Counted from the first letter of the stretch, positions 7,898-15,291 are shown. The stretch: DNA of 18,463 nucleotides from an uncultured Lachnospiraceae bacterium (GCA_910584785.1 CAJUDX010000057.1:2404-20866); one strand, 5' to 3'. The notes: a model not told the origin generated them from the sequence alone. A program made the numbers and translations.

Positions 7898-7915
7898 GGT
7901 TAGTAATAACTAACC
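7898..7915 (+). promoter_or_regulatory. Perfect inverted repeat at the start of the DUF2325 transcript
   Basis: GGTTAGT (7898-7904) and ACTAACC (7909-7915) are separated by AATA. The site begins about 12 bp downstream of the -10 box, so it lies at or just after the predicted transcription start. It could be a repressor operator (the TTAG...CTAA symmetry recalls DtxR-type metal-regulator sites, an inference) or a stable hairpin at the 5' end of the mRNA. Confidence 0.55.
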
Positions 7916-7962
7916 ACGGACTTGGTGAATTATTTTGACAATAGAAATGTGGAGGATTGAAG

Positions 7963-8253
7963 ATGAGTGTAGTAATTATCGGTGGTCATGATCGGATGGC
8001 AGGGCAGTATGAAAAAATTTGTAAAGGATACCAGTGCAGTGCTAAAGTATTTACACAGATGAGTGCAAATCTGGCTAAACAGATTGGAAGGCCAGATTTG
8101 ATGGTATTATTTACCAATACCGTGTCCCATAAGATGGCACGCTGTGCATTAGATGAAGCAAAGCGCACGAATGCCAGGGTGGTTCGCTGCCATACCAGCA
8201 GTAAATCGGCATTGATGGAAATTTTGAAAAAGGAGGTGACAAAAGCGGGATAA
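7963..8253 (+). CDS. DUF2325 family protein
   Basis: A 96-residue protein beginning MSVVIIGGHDRM, the typical DUF2325 opening, followed by an alternating strand/helix pattern and a CHTSSKSAL segment near the end. The family is small, cytoplasmic and of unknown function. The conserved His/Asp near the N-terminus and His in NTVSHKMAR and VRCHTSS could bind a ligand, but this is not established. ATG 7963 is chosen because GGAGG (7951-7955) lies 7 nt upstream; a TTG two codons earlier is less likely. It has its own promoter and a 5' inverted repeat. The next gene starts 100 bp later with no clear promoter, so they may be co-transcribed. Confidence 0.82.
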   Translation: MSVVIIGGHDRMAGQYEKICKGYQCSAKVFTQMSANLAKQIGRPDLMVLFTNTVSHKMARCALDEAKRTNARVVRCHTSSKSALMEILKKEVTKAG

Positions 8254-8353
8254 TTGTTTAGGATAGAAAGGAATAAGTATTTGCTGGAAACTGCATGGGC
8301 AGAGATGGGTTCGGCGGAAATATATGTACATAAAGTAGAGAGGAATCAGGTTG

Positions 8354-9334
8354 ATGATTAAGATAAGTAGAGATTTTGTGGTGGATCGGTTTGGAAGAGA
8401 GCAGGAGGCAGCGGCTTTTTGTGAGAGTGGTGATGTGGTTGTGTTTGAAACCAGGGATTGCTATGATGATAATGATATTTCGGAAAAAAACCCATTGGGA
8501 AGCAATAAAAATGTGATAGAAAATCCGGCTACGGGACCTCTGTTTGTGCGGGGGGCAGAAGCCGGGGATATTTTGCGGGTGGAGATTTTGAATATAAAGC
8601 TCCGGGATTATGGAATAATGCGCACGTCGACCTCCTGCGGGGCCTTTTCTCATCTTTACCAGGAGAGAACTGCCAGAAGGTTTTTCTTTGAAAAGCGCCG
8701 GGAAGAAGAGGATAAGGGGGAGAGAAATAAGGAAACGGGAAGGTATGGAGAGGTTAAAGAGGGCTTTTGGTTTGACCGGGATTTGTGGCTGGACTGCGAT
8801 GCCATGATTGGGGTAATAGGAACTGCGCCCCAAGGAGAAGAGATCTTAACGGTGACACCGGGAAGGCATGGCGGAAATATGGATTGTACAAGAATCCGTC
8901 AGGGTGCTGTTTTATACCTTCCGGTAAATGTGGACGGCGCGTGGCTCGCCCTGGGGGATCTTCATGCGAGGATGGGCGATGGGGAAGTGATGATCTGCGG
9001 GATGGAAACCGCGGGAGAGGTTTCTGTGCGGGTAAGTCTGATAAAAAAAGGAGAGGGGATGAAAAAAGGGCTGTTTGATGTGTTGCCGGTGGTAGTGGAA
9101 GGAAATATGGTTTGTTCGATTCAGTCGGCAAAAACCCTGGATGAAGCAGCTGTTTTGGCGACAAGGAAAATGGAGGCTTTTTTGGCAGAAGCGGCTGGGA
9201 TAGATGATGTAAAGGCAGGAATGTTAATGTCATTGCTGGGGAATTTAGCCGTGTGCCAGATTGTTAATCCGTGGAAAACGGTGCGATGTGAATTTCCGAT
9301 AAAGGTGATGGAAACGTATGGGGTGCGGTTTTGA
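8354..9334 (+). CDS. Acetamidase/formamidase family protein
   Basis: A 326-residue cytoplasmic protein of the FmdA/AmdA family, which hydrolyses short amides such as formamide or acetamide to ammonia and the acid. Visible motifs are NPATGPLFVRGAEAGD (57-72), HGGNMD (172-177), the LYLPV segment (188-192) and GDLHARMGDGEV (201-212). A strongly charged stretch rich in Arg, Lys and Glu (about 104-136) replaces the shorter loop usual in this family. The ATG at 8354 follows GAGAGGA by 9 nt; a TTG one codon earlier is possible. No amide transporter or urease-type gene is adjacent, so the physiological substrate is unknown. A bidirectional-looking terminator follows. Confidence 0.88.
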   Translation: MIKISRDFVVDRFGREQEAAAFCESGDVVVFETRDCYDDNDISEKNPLGSNKNVIENPATGPLFVRGAEAGDILRVEILNIKLRDYGIMRTSTSCGAFSHLYQERTARRFFFEKRREEEDKGERNKETGRYGEVKEGFWFDRDLWLDCDAMIGVIGTAPQGEEILTVTPGRHGGNMDCTRIRQGAVLYLPVNVDGAWLALGDLHARMGDGEVMICGMETAGEVSVRVSLIKKGEGMKKGLFDVLPVVVEGNMVCSIQSAKTLDEAAVLATRKMEAFLAEAAGIDDVKAGMLMSLLGNLAVCQIVNPWKTVRCEFPIKVMETYGVRF

Positions 9335-9355
9335 GTGCCGGGAAGGGAAAAAGAT

Positions 9356-9394
9356 AAAGGATGGCTAAAGAAAAATAGGCCATCCTTTTGTTTA
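9356..9394 (+). terminator. Intrinsic terminator between convergent formamidase and CBS genes
   Basis: AAAGGATGGC (9356-9365) and GCCATCCTTT (9379-9388) pair perfectly over 10 bp, followed by TGTTTAT. T-rich sequence on the other strand suggests it can also serve the convergent CBS gene. Confidence 0.8.
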
Positions 9395-9430
9395 TAATGT
9401 TTTACTTTATTTATATGCGGCATTGAGAAT

Positions 9431-9838
9431 TTACGACAGGCGGCGGTAGGTGTCAAGGAAGTAGCGGATAACCATTTTTCGGGTAATGATGCCGATGAAC
9501 ATGTTGCGGTCATCGACGACCGGGACAAAGTTCTGATTCATGGCTTCGGAAAAAATATGGTTTAAATCCACATCGATTTTTACGGCAGGATTTCGCTCTG
9601 GATGGAGAAGCGAGGAAAGCGGGGCAGAATGACCCGCAGTATCTTCGTCTTTTCCGTCTAAAAAGGCCCAGAGAAAATCGCCTTCGCTGACTGTACCAGC
9701 ATAGGTTCCATCTTCGCGGATCACCGGTACAGCGGTATAAGTGCTGTTGCGTATTTGATCCATGGCAGCGGCTATCGTAGACTCTTCTTCTAAGTACATC
9801 GTTTCACTTTTTGGTGTTAACAGCTGAAAAACGTTCAT
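9431..9838 (-). CDS. Small protein of two CBS domains
   Basis: A 135-residue protein that is almost entirely a tandem pair of CBS domains (about residues 8-60 and 76-133). Typical features are TAVPVIREDGTYAGTVSEGDFLW in the first domain and NFVPVVDDRNMFIGIITRK in the second. Such Bateman modules usually bind adenine nucleotides and sense energy state, but free-standing forms like this have no defined partner. It has no transmembrane segment and is likely cytoplasmic. The ribosome binding site is weak (AGGGGA about 12 nt upstream). A promoter lies 48-76 bp upstream, so it is probably transcribed on its own. Confidence 0.9.
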   Translation of the reverse strand: MNVFQLLTPKSETMYLEEESTIAAAMDQIRNSTYTAVPVIREDGTYAGTVSEGDFLWAFLDGKDEDTAGHSAPLSSLLHPERNPAVKIDVDLNHIFSEAMNQNFVPVVDDRNMFIGIITRKMVIRYFLDTYRRLS

Positions 9839-9885
9839 TCTTTTGCGGATTCCCCTATCTTTTTATGTCTTGTGTATTTTCCTTT

Positions 9886-9914
9886 ATTTTAACAAATCAG
9901 TCAGGAGAAAACAA
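9886..9914 (-). promoter_or_regulatory. Promoter of the CBS-domain gene
   Basis: On the minus strand: TTGTTT (9914-9909), 17-bp spacer, TAAAAT (9891-9886), leaving a leader of about 40 nt before the ATG. Confidence 0.5.
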
Positions 9915-9998
9915 GGGAAACGGGTGATTTTAATAGAAATTTCATTATTCTTTCGATGAAGAAAATCTATCGCCGGGCAGGCAGTTTATGTTCATGGA

Positions 9999-11033
9999 TT
10001 ATTTATTTTTTTGCGCTGCTTTTTTTGAATACTCGGTTGTCACCAGTTCTTCATAGGGAACCCGTTTGGGAAGCTCTCCGCCTTCTTCCAGGATATTCTG
10101 CAGCAGGAGGAAGCTTTCTTCCTCAAATATGGTGTCTTCTTTCCAGGTATCCTGATCCTGATAGCGTTTGACAATCGTCGTCAATGCTTCCAGCGAAGTT
10201 TCTTTAAACTGCGGTTGAATCGTTTTGGCAATTTCCTCCGGCGTATGGGAGTTGACATAGTTTAGACCTTTTTGAATTGCATTGGTAAATTTTTGAATGA
10301 TTTCCGGGTTGGTTTTCAGATAGCTTTTCTTGGCGCTGTAGGCGGTGTAGGGCACATAGCCGGATTCTTCGCCAAGAGAAGCAACGACGTAACCATTTCC
10401 TTCGGTTTCCAGTGTGGTGGCAAAGGGTTCAAATTCTACACTATAGTCGGCATCACTTGAGGGAAAGGCAGCGGCGGTTAAGCCAAAATTAATGCTCTGA
10501 TCAATATCTAAATCGGCAGCCGGGTCAAGGCTGTGCTTTTTTAAGATATATTCAAAGACCAGCTGGGGCATTCCGCCCTTTCTTCCACCGAGAACCTTTT
10601 TTCCTGCCAGATCCTCCCATTGAAAATCCTCCTGCGGTGTCCGGCTGACTAAGAAGTTCCCGGCCCTCTGGGTGAGTTGGGCAAAGTTGACAGCGTAATC
10701 CTCAGAACCGTTGGCGTAGGTATAGATGCTGGCTTCGGAACCCATAAAGCCGATATCAGCATCACCCGAAATCAGGGCGGTCATTACCTTATCGGCTCCG
10801 GCGCCATTGACCAGGGTAAGATCAATGCCTTCCTCTTTAAAGTAACCTAACTCGATAGCCGCATACTGCGGGGCATAGAAGATGGAGTGGGCCACTTCGT
10901 TTAAAGTCACCGGGGTAAGGCCGGAAATATCTTCTTTGGCATGGCAGGCCGAAAGCCCAAGGCCGGCGGCAGTGATGGAAAGAACGGACAGAAGGGAAAG
11001 CCCTTTTTTCCATACCATCTTATTTTTTTTCAT
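9999..11033 (-). CDS. ABC transporter substrate-binding lipoprotein, NMT1/SsuA/ThiY-like
   Basis: A 344-residue lipoprotein: Lys-rich N-terminus, hydrophobic helix and lipobox LSAC with Cys30. The mature part opens VTLNEVAHSIFYAPQYAAIELGYFKEEGIDL and continues GDADIGFMG, the usual pattern of the NMT1/THI5-like binding proteins that serve transporters for thiamine precursors, sulfonates or similar small organics. The ligand cannot be told. It would sit on the outer face of the membrane and hand ligand to a permease, yet no permease or ATPase gene is in the window. AAGGAGGAA lies 5 nt from the ATG but is half of an 11-bp hairpin. The preceding lipoprotein gene ends 72 bp upstream on the same strand. 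No clear terminator is seen after the stop. Confidence 0.87.
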   Translation of the reverse strand: MKKNKMVWKKGLSLLSVLSITAAGLGLSACHAKEDISGLTPVTLNEVAHSIFYAPQYAAIELGYFKEEGIDLTLVNGAGADKVMTALISGDADIGFMGSEASIYTYANGSEDYAVNFAQLTQRAGNFLVSRTPQEDFQWEDLAGKKVLGGRKGGMPQLVFEYILKKHSLDPAADLDIDQSINFGLTAAAFPSSDADYSVEFEPFATTLETEGNGYVVASLGEESGYVPYTAYSAKKSYLKTNPEIIQKFTNAIQKGLNYVNSHTPEEIAKTIQPQFKETSLEALTTIVKRYQDQDTWKEDTIFEEESFLLLQNILEEGGELPKRVPYEELVTTEYSKKAAQKNK

Positions 11034-11087
11034 AAAAATTCCTCCTTGTGGAAGTCGCTCTATTACAGTCTATTGAACAAGGAGGAA
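11034..11087 (-). promoter_or_regulatory. Hairpin that buries the Shine-Dalgarno of the lipoprotein gene; also terminator-like
   Basis: In the mRNA of the minus strand, TTCCTCCTTGT (11087-11077) pairs perfectly with ACAAGGAGGAA (11049-11039) across a 27-nt loop. The second arm holds the whole AAGGAGG ribosome binding site, and it is followed by TTTTT and then the ATG. It therefore looks both like an SD-sequestering structure and like an intrinsic terminator of the upstream lipoprotein gene. Confidence 0.6.
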
Positions 11088-11105
11088 AAATGTGTTTGTT
11101 TTTTA

Positions 11106-12464
11106 TTAATCAATTATTTCCACTGCGTCTGCTTCGGCCCCGGCATTGGCAGCAGCGGTAAATTCTTTTACTGCGGCGGAGATGTCTTTTCCCTCACCGA
11201 TATCCTGAAGCATGTTCCACCAGGAAAAACGGGCTTCCGACCAGCCGGGGGTAATCTGATAATAATCGCCCAGGAACTTAGTAAAGTGACTGTACTTGGT
11301 CATTAACTTGTCATGCGCATAGATATCTTCTAATTCCCGTACCGGAAGAAGGGATGAGGTATGGACGGCTTTTGCATATTGTTCATCGTCCTCGGTCATA
11401 AAGGAGATAAAGGTTTTTGCCGCTTCGATTTTATCGGGATCTCCGCGGTCAAAGATACCAAAACCCCAGATTCCGCCCTGAAGTTTAGGTTCGCCGGAGT
11501 CGGAGGGGAAGGCCATGGGTAGGACTTCAAAATCGACGATGGGGTTATCTACTGTGTAAGTAATAGCATGAGAAACATTCCAGCAGAAGGCCATTGCCAG
11601 TTCTCCTTCGCAGAATAATTTAATTTCATCGCTGCCAGCCAGATTGGGATCGAAGGAAATGCCCTCTAAATCAGAGAGAAGCTCAAGGGTTTGAATATTT
11701 TCCTGACTGTCAAAGGTGTAGACGGTGTGATCGGCATCGGTAAAGCTTCCTCCGCTGAGATTGGTAATTAATGCCCTTGTTCCCTGATCGCCGCCCTGAT
11801 CTTTGCAGTAGATAGCGGCTACCTTTTCATGACCGTAGTTATATAGTGCCTTTACTGCCTGGATAAATCCGTCCCTGGTCCAGGTATGATTAGTTTCGTC
11901 AATGTAGCGCAGGGCATCTGCGGCTTTAAACAGGTCATAGTTGATTGCCATGCAGTGGGCGGTCATGCAGACCGGAAATTCGTAGAAATATCCGTTCTGA
12001 TGGCGGCAGGCCGAGCGAACAGCGGTGTTGATTTCCCCGGCTTTTTCGGTGAGCCAGAGATCGGATAAGTCCACCATTTCCCCGGCTTCTCCCCACTGTG
12101 CTACTAAGCGTTCTGGTCCCTCGAAAATCAGGTCGGGTCCTGTTTTGTCCTTCAGTGCAGCATTAACCTTTTCATCGCCCGTGGAGTAATCCAGGTATTC
12201 CACAGAAACGCGAATATGGGGGTAAGCCTGATGGAAGTCAGCAAGTAAAGGCTCTACTGCTTCAGGGTCTCCCCAGCCGCCGACCGGATAAGTCCAGAGG
12301 GAAAGCTCGATATCCTTGTCATTAGGATTTCCTTCTTCTGCCGGGGTTTCTGATGGGGCAGAGGTGGAGTTTACAGGCTCTTTTGTGGGTGCTGCCTGAC
12401 AACTGACAAGAGCTAGGCAGGCAAGTGCAGTCAGCAGCAGGGCAGATTTCTTATTTTGCATCAT
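11106..12464 (-). CDS. Extracellular solute-binding lipoprotein, family 1
   Basis: A 452-residue lipoprotein with lipobox LVSC (Cys22), then a low-complexity Pro/Thr/Ser/Glu linker to about residue 50. The mature protein starts IELSLWTYPVGGWGDPEAV and carries NAALKDKTGPDLIFEG and GGIWGFGIF, typical of family 1 (sugar-type) solute-binding proteins. The LSLWTYP opening fits carbohydrate binders, but the ligand is not certain. It likely stays anchored outside the membrane. AAGGAGG lies 9 nt before the first of two adjacent ATG codons (12464). No permease genes follow; the next gene on this strand is another, unrelated type of solute-binding protein. Confidence 0.9.
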   Translation of the reverse strand: MMQNKKSALLLTALACLALVSCQAAPTKEPVNSTSAPSETPAEEGNPNDKDIELSLWTYPVGGWGDPEAVEPLLADFHQAYPHIRVSVEYLDYSTGDEKVNAALKDKTGPDLIFEGPERLVAQWGEAGEMVDLSDLWLTEKAGEINTAVRSACRHQNGYFYEFPVCMTAHCMAINYDLFKAADALRYIDETNHTWTRDGFIQAVKALYNYGHEKVAAIYCKDQGGDQGTRALITNLSGGSFTDADHTVYTFDSQENIQTLELLSDLEGISFDPNLAGSDEIKLFCEGELAMAFCWNVSHAITYTVDNPIVDFEVLPMAFPSDSGEPKLQGGIWGFGIFDRGDPDKIEAAKTFISFMTEDDEQYAKAVHTSSLLPVRELEDIYAHDKLMTKYSHFTKFLGDYYQITPGWSEARFSWWNMLQDIGEGKDISAAVKEFTAAANAGAEADAVEIID

Positions 12465-12661
12465 CCACAGTTTCCTCCTTATGTTTTTCTTTTAACCTTT
12501 ATGGACAAATGGGCATTTCCACGGATTCTTTATTCTCTTGTCAGGTCTGCGCGGGGATGTTCCGGTGAAGCCATCTGAACGGTAATGGTTTGTCTTAGAT
12601 TAATTTAACATAATTGCCGGGAAAAGTACAGGGGAAAAAAAGTGGTTTTCCCAGAAAAAGC
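12465..12661. other. Divergent intergenic region before the hydratase promoter
   Basis: About 200 bp between the lipoprotein gene and the hydratase promoter. It should hold the lipoprotein promoter, but no well-spaced -35/-10 pair was found on the minus strand. Inverted repeats seen are GGGAAAA (12620-12626) with TTTTCCC (12644-12650) and a short GTTC...GAAC pair near 12560-12580. The 10-mer AGGTCTGCGC (12543-12552) recurs inside the hydratase leader at 12721-12730. Confidence 0.35.
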
Positions 12662-12690
12662 TTGCATTTTAGCCAAAAAACCCGTATAAT
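12662..12690 (+). promoter_or_regulatory. Strong promoter of the hydratase gene
   Basis: TTGCAT (12662-12667), 17-bp spacer, consensus TATAAT (12685-12690). The start point would be near 12697, so the transcript has a leader of about 250 nt whose first part is the structured element at 12707-12830. Confidence 0.8.
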
Positions 12691-12706
12691 TTGGTGTAAA
12701 AATCAA

Positions 12707-12830
12707 GTTACTGTTCACGTAGGTCTGCGCACTTGCTGCGCTGACCGTAGGTTAAACTGGGCCAGTGAGCAAAAAGCCCATCAACGAAGGCGATTTTCAT
12801 GGATTTTTGCCTGTTGCTGTGAACAGTAAC
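12707..12830 (+). other. Structured 124-nt element in the hydratase leader (leader RNA or MITE-like repeat)
   Basis: The ends are a perfect 12-bp inverted repeat, GTTACTGTTCAC (12707-12718) and GTGAACAGTAAC (12819-12830). Inside are a hairpin with arms GGTCTGCGCA (12722-12731) and TGCGCTGACC (12737-12746, one mismatch), an 11-nt palindrome ACTGGGCCAGT (12756-12766), and a hairpin with arms at 12769-12781 and 12799-12810 (GCAAAAA with TTTTTGC plus CCAT with ATGG). As RNA this folds into a closed multi-branch structure directly after the predicted start point. It matches no riboswitch class I recognise. An alternative is a small dispersed palindromic element inserted between promoter and gene. 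Confidence 0.55.
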
Positions 12831-12946
12831 AAAATTAAAGAAAATGGTAAAAGAAAAAGCGGCAATCTATAGAAGGCGGAGTGTTGCGGGAAAATCAGCA
12901 GCCGTCTGTGGCTGTTCTGGATAAAATGAAGGAGGATTGGCAACCT

Positions 12947-15244
12947 ATGGTAACATTGTATGACGGCGGAGTATATTTGGTAAATGGCACAGAACTTGTG
13001 CCGGAGACAGAGGCAGCGAAGGTTAAGGTATTGACCGGGAAGGATGCGAAAAAAGAGGAAGCCAGGAAGGGAACGATTGCCTGGTCGATTTTAGAGCAGC
13101 ACAATGTTTCCGGGGATATGGAGCATTTAAAGATAAAGTTTGACGCGATGGCTTCCCACGATATTACTTTTGTTGGTATTGTGCAGACGGCGAAGGCTTC
13201 CGGGATGGAGAAATTTCCGATTCCCTATGTGCTGACCAACTGCCATAATACGCTTTGTGCCGTGGGTGGGACGATTAATGAGGACGACCATATGTTTGGA
13301 CTTTCGGCAGCGAAAAAGTACGGCGGAATCTATGTGCCGCCGCACATTGCCGTTATCCATCAGTATATGCGGGAAATGATGGCAGGCTGCGGGAAGATGA
13401 TCTTAGGATCGGACAGCCATACCCGCTACGGTGCACTGGGAACGATGGCGATCGGCGAGGGCGGCGGAGAGTTAGTTAAGCAGCTTCTTTGCGATACCTA
13501 CGATGTGGCTTATCCCGGTGTGGTTGCGGTGTATCTGACCGGACAGCCCATGCCCGGCGTGGGACCACAGGATGTGGCGCTGGCGATTATCGGCGCAGTT
13601 TTTGCCAATGGCTATGTAAAGAATAAGGTGATGGAATTTGTCGGACCGGGCGTGGCTTCCATGAGCACAGATTACCGGAATGGCGTGGATGTGATGACGA
13701 CGGAAACCACCTGTCTTTCCTCGATCTGGCGGACCGATGAGGATACCGAGGATTTCCTGAACCTGCACGGTCGGGGCGGGGATTATCGAAAGCTTGACCC
13801 GGCAGAAATTGCCTACTATGACGGATGTGTGTGTGTGGATTTAAGCGCGGTAAAGCCGATGATTGCCCTTCCCTTCCATCCGAGCAATACCTATACCATT
13901 GATGCCTTAAATGAAAACCTGGGCGATATCCTGCGCCAGGTGGAAAAGGAAGCAGAAAAGATTGGCGGAGGCAAGGCAGAGTTTTCCCTGACCGATAAGA
14001 TTGTGGACGGGAAGCTTAAGGTGCAGCAGGGCATTATCGCCGGATGTGCAGGCGGAAACTATACGAATGTGATTGAAGCCGCCCACGGGTTAAAGGGCAA
14101 GAACTGCGGTGCCGATGAATTTTCTCTGGCGGTGTATCCGTCATCCCAGCCGGTATTTATGGATCTGGTGAAGAAGGGTGCGGTTTCCGATTTGATGGCT
14201 GCGGGCGCGATTATCCGCACGGCGTTCTGCGGGCCATGCTTCGGTGCGGGAGATACGCCCTGCAATAACGGTTTAAGTATCCGTCACACGACCAGGAACT
14301 TCCCCAACCGTGAAGGCTCCAAGCCGGGCAATGGACAGATGGCGGCTGTGGCCCTGATGGATGCCCGCTCGATTGCCGCTACGGCAGCAAACGGCGGTAT
14401 TTTGACTTCTGCACTGGCAATGGACTGCTGGGATGATGTTCCCGCCTATGAGTTTGACCCATCTTCTTACACAACCAGGGTTTACCAGGGCTTTGGAAAG
14501 GGAGAATCGGAGAAAGAACTGATTTACGGACCGAACATTAAGGACTGGCCCAAGATGAGTCCTTTGGCGGACAATATTGTCCTGAAGGTCTGCTCAAAGA
14601 TTATGGACCCGGTAACTACGACGGATGAACTGATTCCTTCGGGCGAAACATCATCCTACCGTTCCAATCCTCTGGGACTTGCCGAGTTTACCTTATCCCG
14701 AAGAGATCCCGCATATGTGGAGAGAACAAAAGCCGTGGATAAGCTGGAAAAGGCCAGGGTTAAAGGAGAGAATCCTGTGGAGATGGAGAAGGAATTGGAG
14801 GTTGTATTTGCCGCCATCCGCACGATTCCCGGACAGGAGCAGGTGGACGTGATGGACACAGAAATCGGCAGTATGATCTATGCGGTTAAGCCGGGCGACG
14901 GTTCCGCCAGAGAGCAGGCAGCAAGCTGCCAGCGCGTTATCGGCGGCCTTGCCAATATCACAAAGGAATATGCGACCAAGCGTTACCGCTCCAATGTGAT
15001 GAACTGGGGTATGCTTCCCTTCCAGATGGAAGAGGAGCCGGAGTTTGGCGTTGGTGATTACCTGTATGTCCCGGATATCCGCCGTCAGCTTGACGGGGAT
15101 TTAAAGGCAATTAAAGCCTATGTTCTTGGGAATGAGGTGAAGGAAATTTCCCTCTACATTGCCGATATGACCCCGGAGGAGAGAGAGATTGTCAAGGCTG
15201 GATGCCTGATTAATTATAACCGCAACCGCAGTCAAAAGAGGTAG
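12947..15244 (+). CDS. Aconitase-family hydratase (YbhJ/AcnC-like)
   Basis: A 765-residue cytoplasmic protein of the aconitase superfamily of [4Fe-4S] hydro-lyases. Motifs include GSDSHTRYGALGTMAIGEGGGE (from residue 154), GCAGGN with Cys367, CGPCFGAG with Cys428 and Cys431, and RNFPNREGSKPGNG after it. The three cysteines match the cluster ligands of aconitase. The overall pattern is closest to the long YbhJ-like hydratases, whose substrate is unknown, rather than to citrate-cycle aconitase or LeuC. ATG 12947 is chosen because relatives start near VTLYDGGVYLVNG and AAGGAGG lies 11 nt upstream; the frame is open to a GTG at 12881 with no well-spaced site. The gene is preceded by a strong promoter and a structured leader. 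No isoprene, citrate or leucine pathway genes are adjacent. Confidence 0.9.
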   Translation: MVTLYDGGVYLVNGTELVPETEAAKVKVLTGKDAKKEEARKGTIAWSILEQHNVSGDMEHLKIKFDAMASHDITFVGIVQTAKASGMEKFPIPYVLTNCHNTLCAVGGTINEDDHMFGLSAAKKYGGIYVPPHIAVIHQYMREMMAGCGKMILGSDSHTRYGALGTMAIGEGGGELVKQLLCDTYDVAYPGVVAVYLTGQPMPGVGPQDVALAIIGAVFANGYVKNKVMEFVGPGVASMSTDYRNGVDVMTTETTCLSSIWRTDEDTEDFLNLHGRGGDYRKLDPAEIAYYDGCVCVDLSAVKPMIALPFHPSNTYTIDALNENLGDILRQVEKEAEKIGGGKAEFSLTDKIVDGKLKVQQGIIAGCAGGNYTNVIEAAHGLKGKNCGADEFSLAVYPSSQPVFMDLVKKGAVSDLMAAGAIIRTAFCGPCFGAGDTPCNNGLSIRHTTRNFPNREGSKPGNGQMAAVALMDARSIAATAANGGILTSALAMDCWDDVPAYEFDPSSYTTRVYQGFGKGESEKELIYGPNIKDWPKMSPLADNIVLKVCSKIMDPVTTTDELIPSGETSSYRSNPLGLAEFTLSRRDPAYVERTKAVDKLEKARVKGENPVEMEKELEVVFAAIRTIPGQEQVDVMDTEIGSMIYAVKPGDGSAREQAASCQRVIGGLANITKEYATKRYRSNVMNWGMLPFQMEEEPEFGVGDYLYVPDIRRQLDGDLKAIKAYVLGNEVKEISLYIADMTPEEREIVKAGCLINYNRNRSQKR

Positions 15245-15270
15245 ACGTTCTAACGTTAATGTGCTATAGT
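15242..15270 (+). promoter_or_regulatory. Likely promoter with overlapping palindrome, YerC-like regulator gene
   Basis: An extended -10, TGCTATAGT (TATAGT 15265-15270), with a weak -35 TAGACG (15242-15247) at 17 bp. The palindrome ACGTTctAACGT (about 15245-15256) overlaps the -35 and the spacer, where a repressor would block polymerase. Confidence 0.5.
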
Positions 15271-15291
15271 AAGGGGAGAGATAGAAAGCTG

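Noticed and set aside
9956..10171. 71-codon plus-strand frame over the end of the lipoprotein gene
   Set aside because: Antisense to a well-supported coding sequence and without its own signals.
12465..12612. Thiamine (TPP) riboswitch or similar before the solute-binding genes
   Set aside because: The leader lacks the conserved CUGAGA and related core bases, and no other known class fits.
12614..12829. 71-codon plus-strand frame across the hydratase promoter and leader
   Set aside because: It runs through the promoter and the palindromic element and has no ribosome binding site or family features.
12881..12946. Upstream GTG start for the hydratase
   Set aside because: No properly spaced ribosome binding site, and relatives begin at the later ATG, which has AAGGAGG before it.
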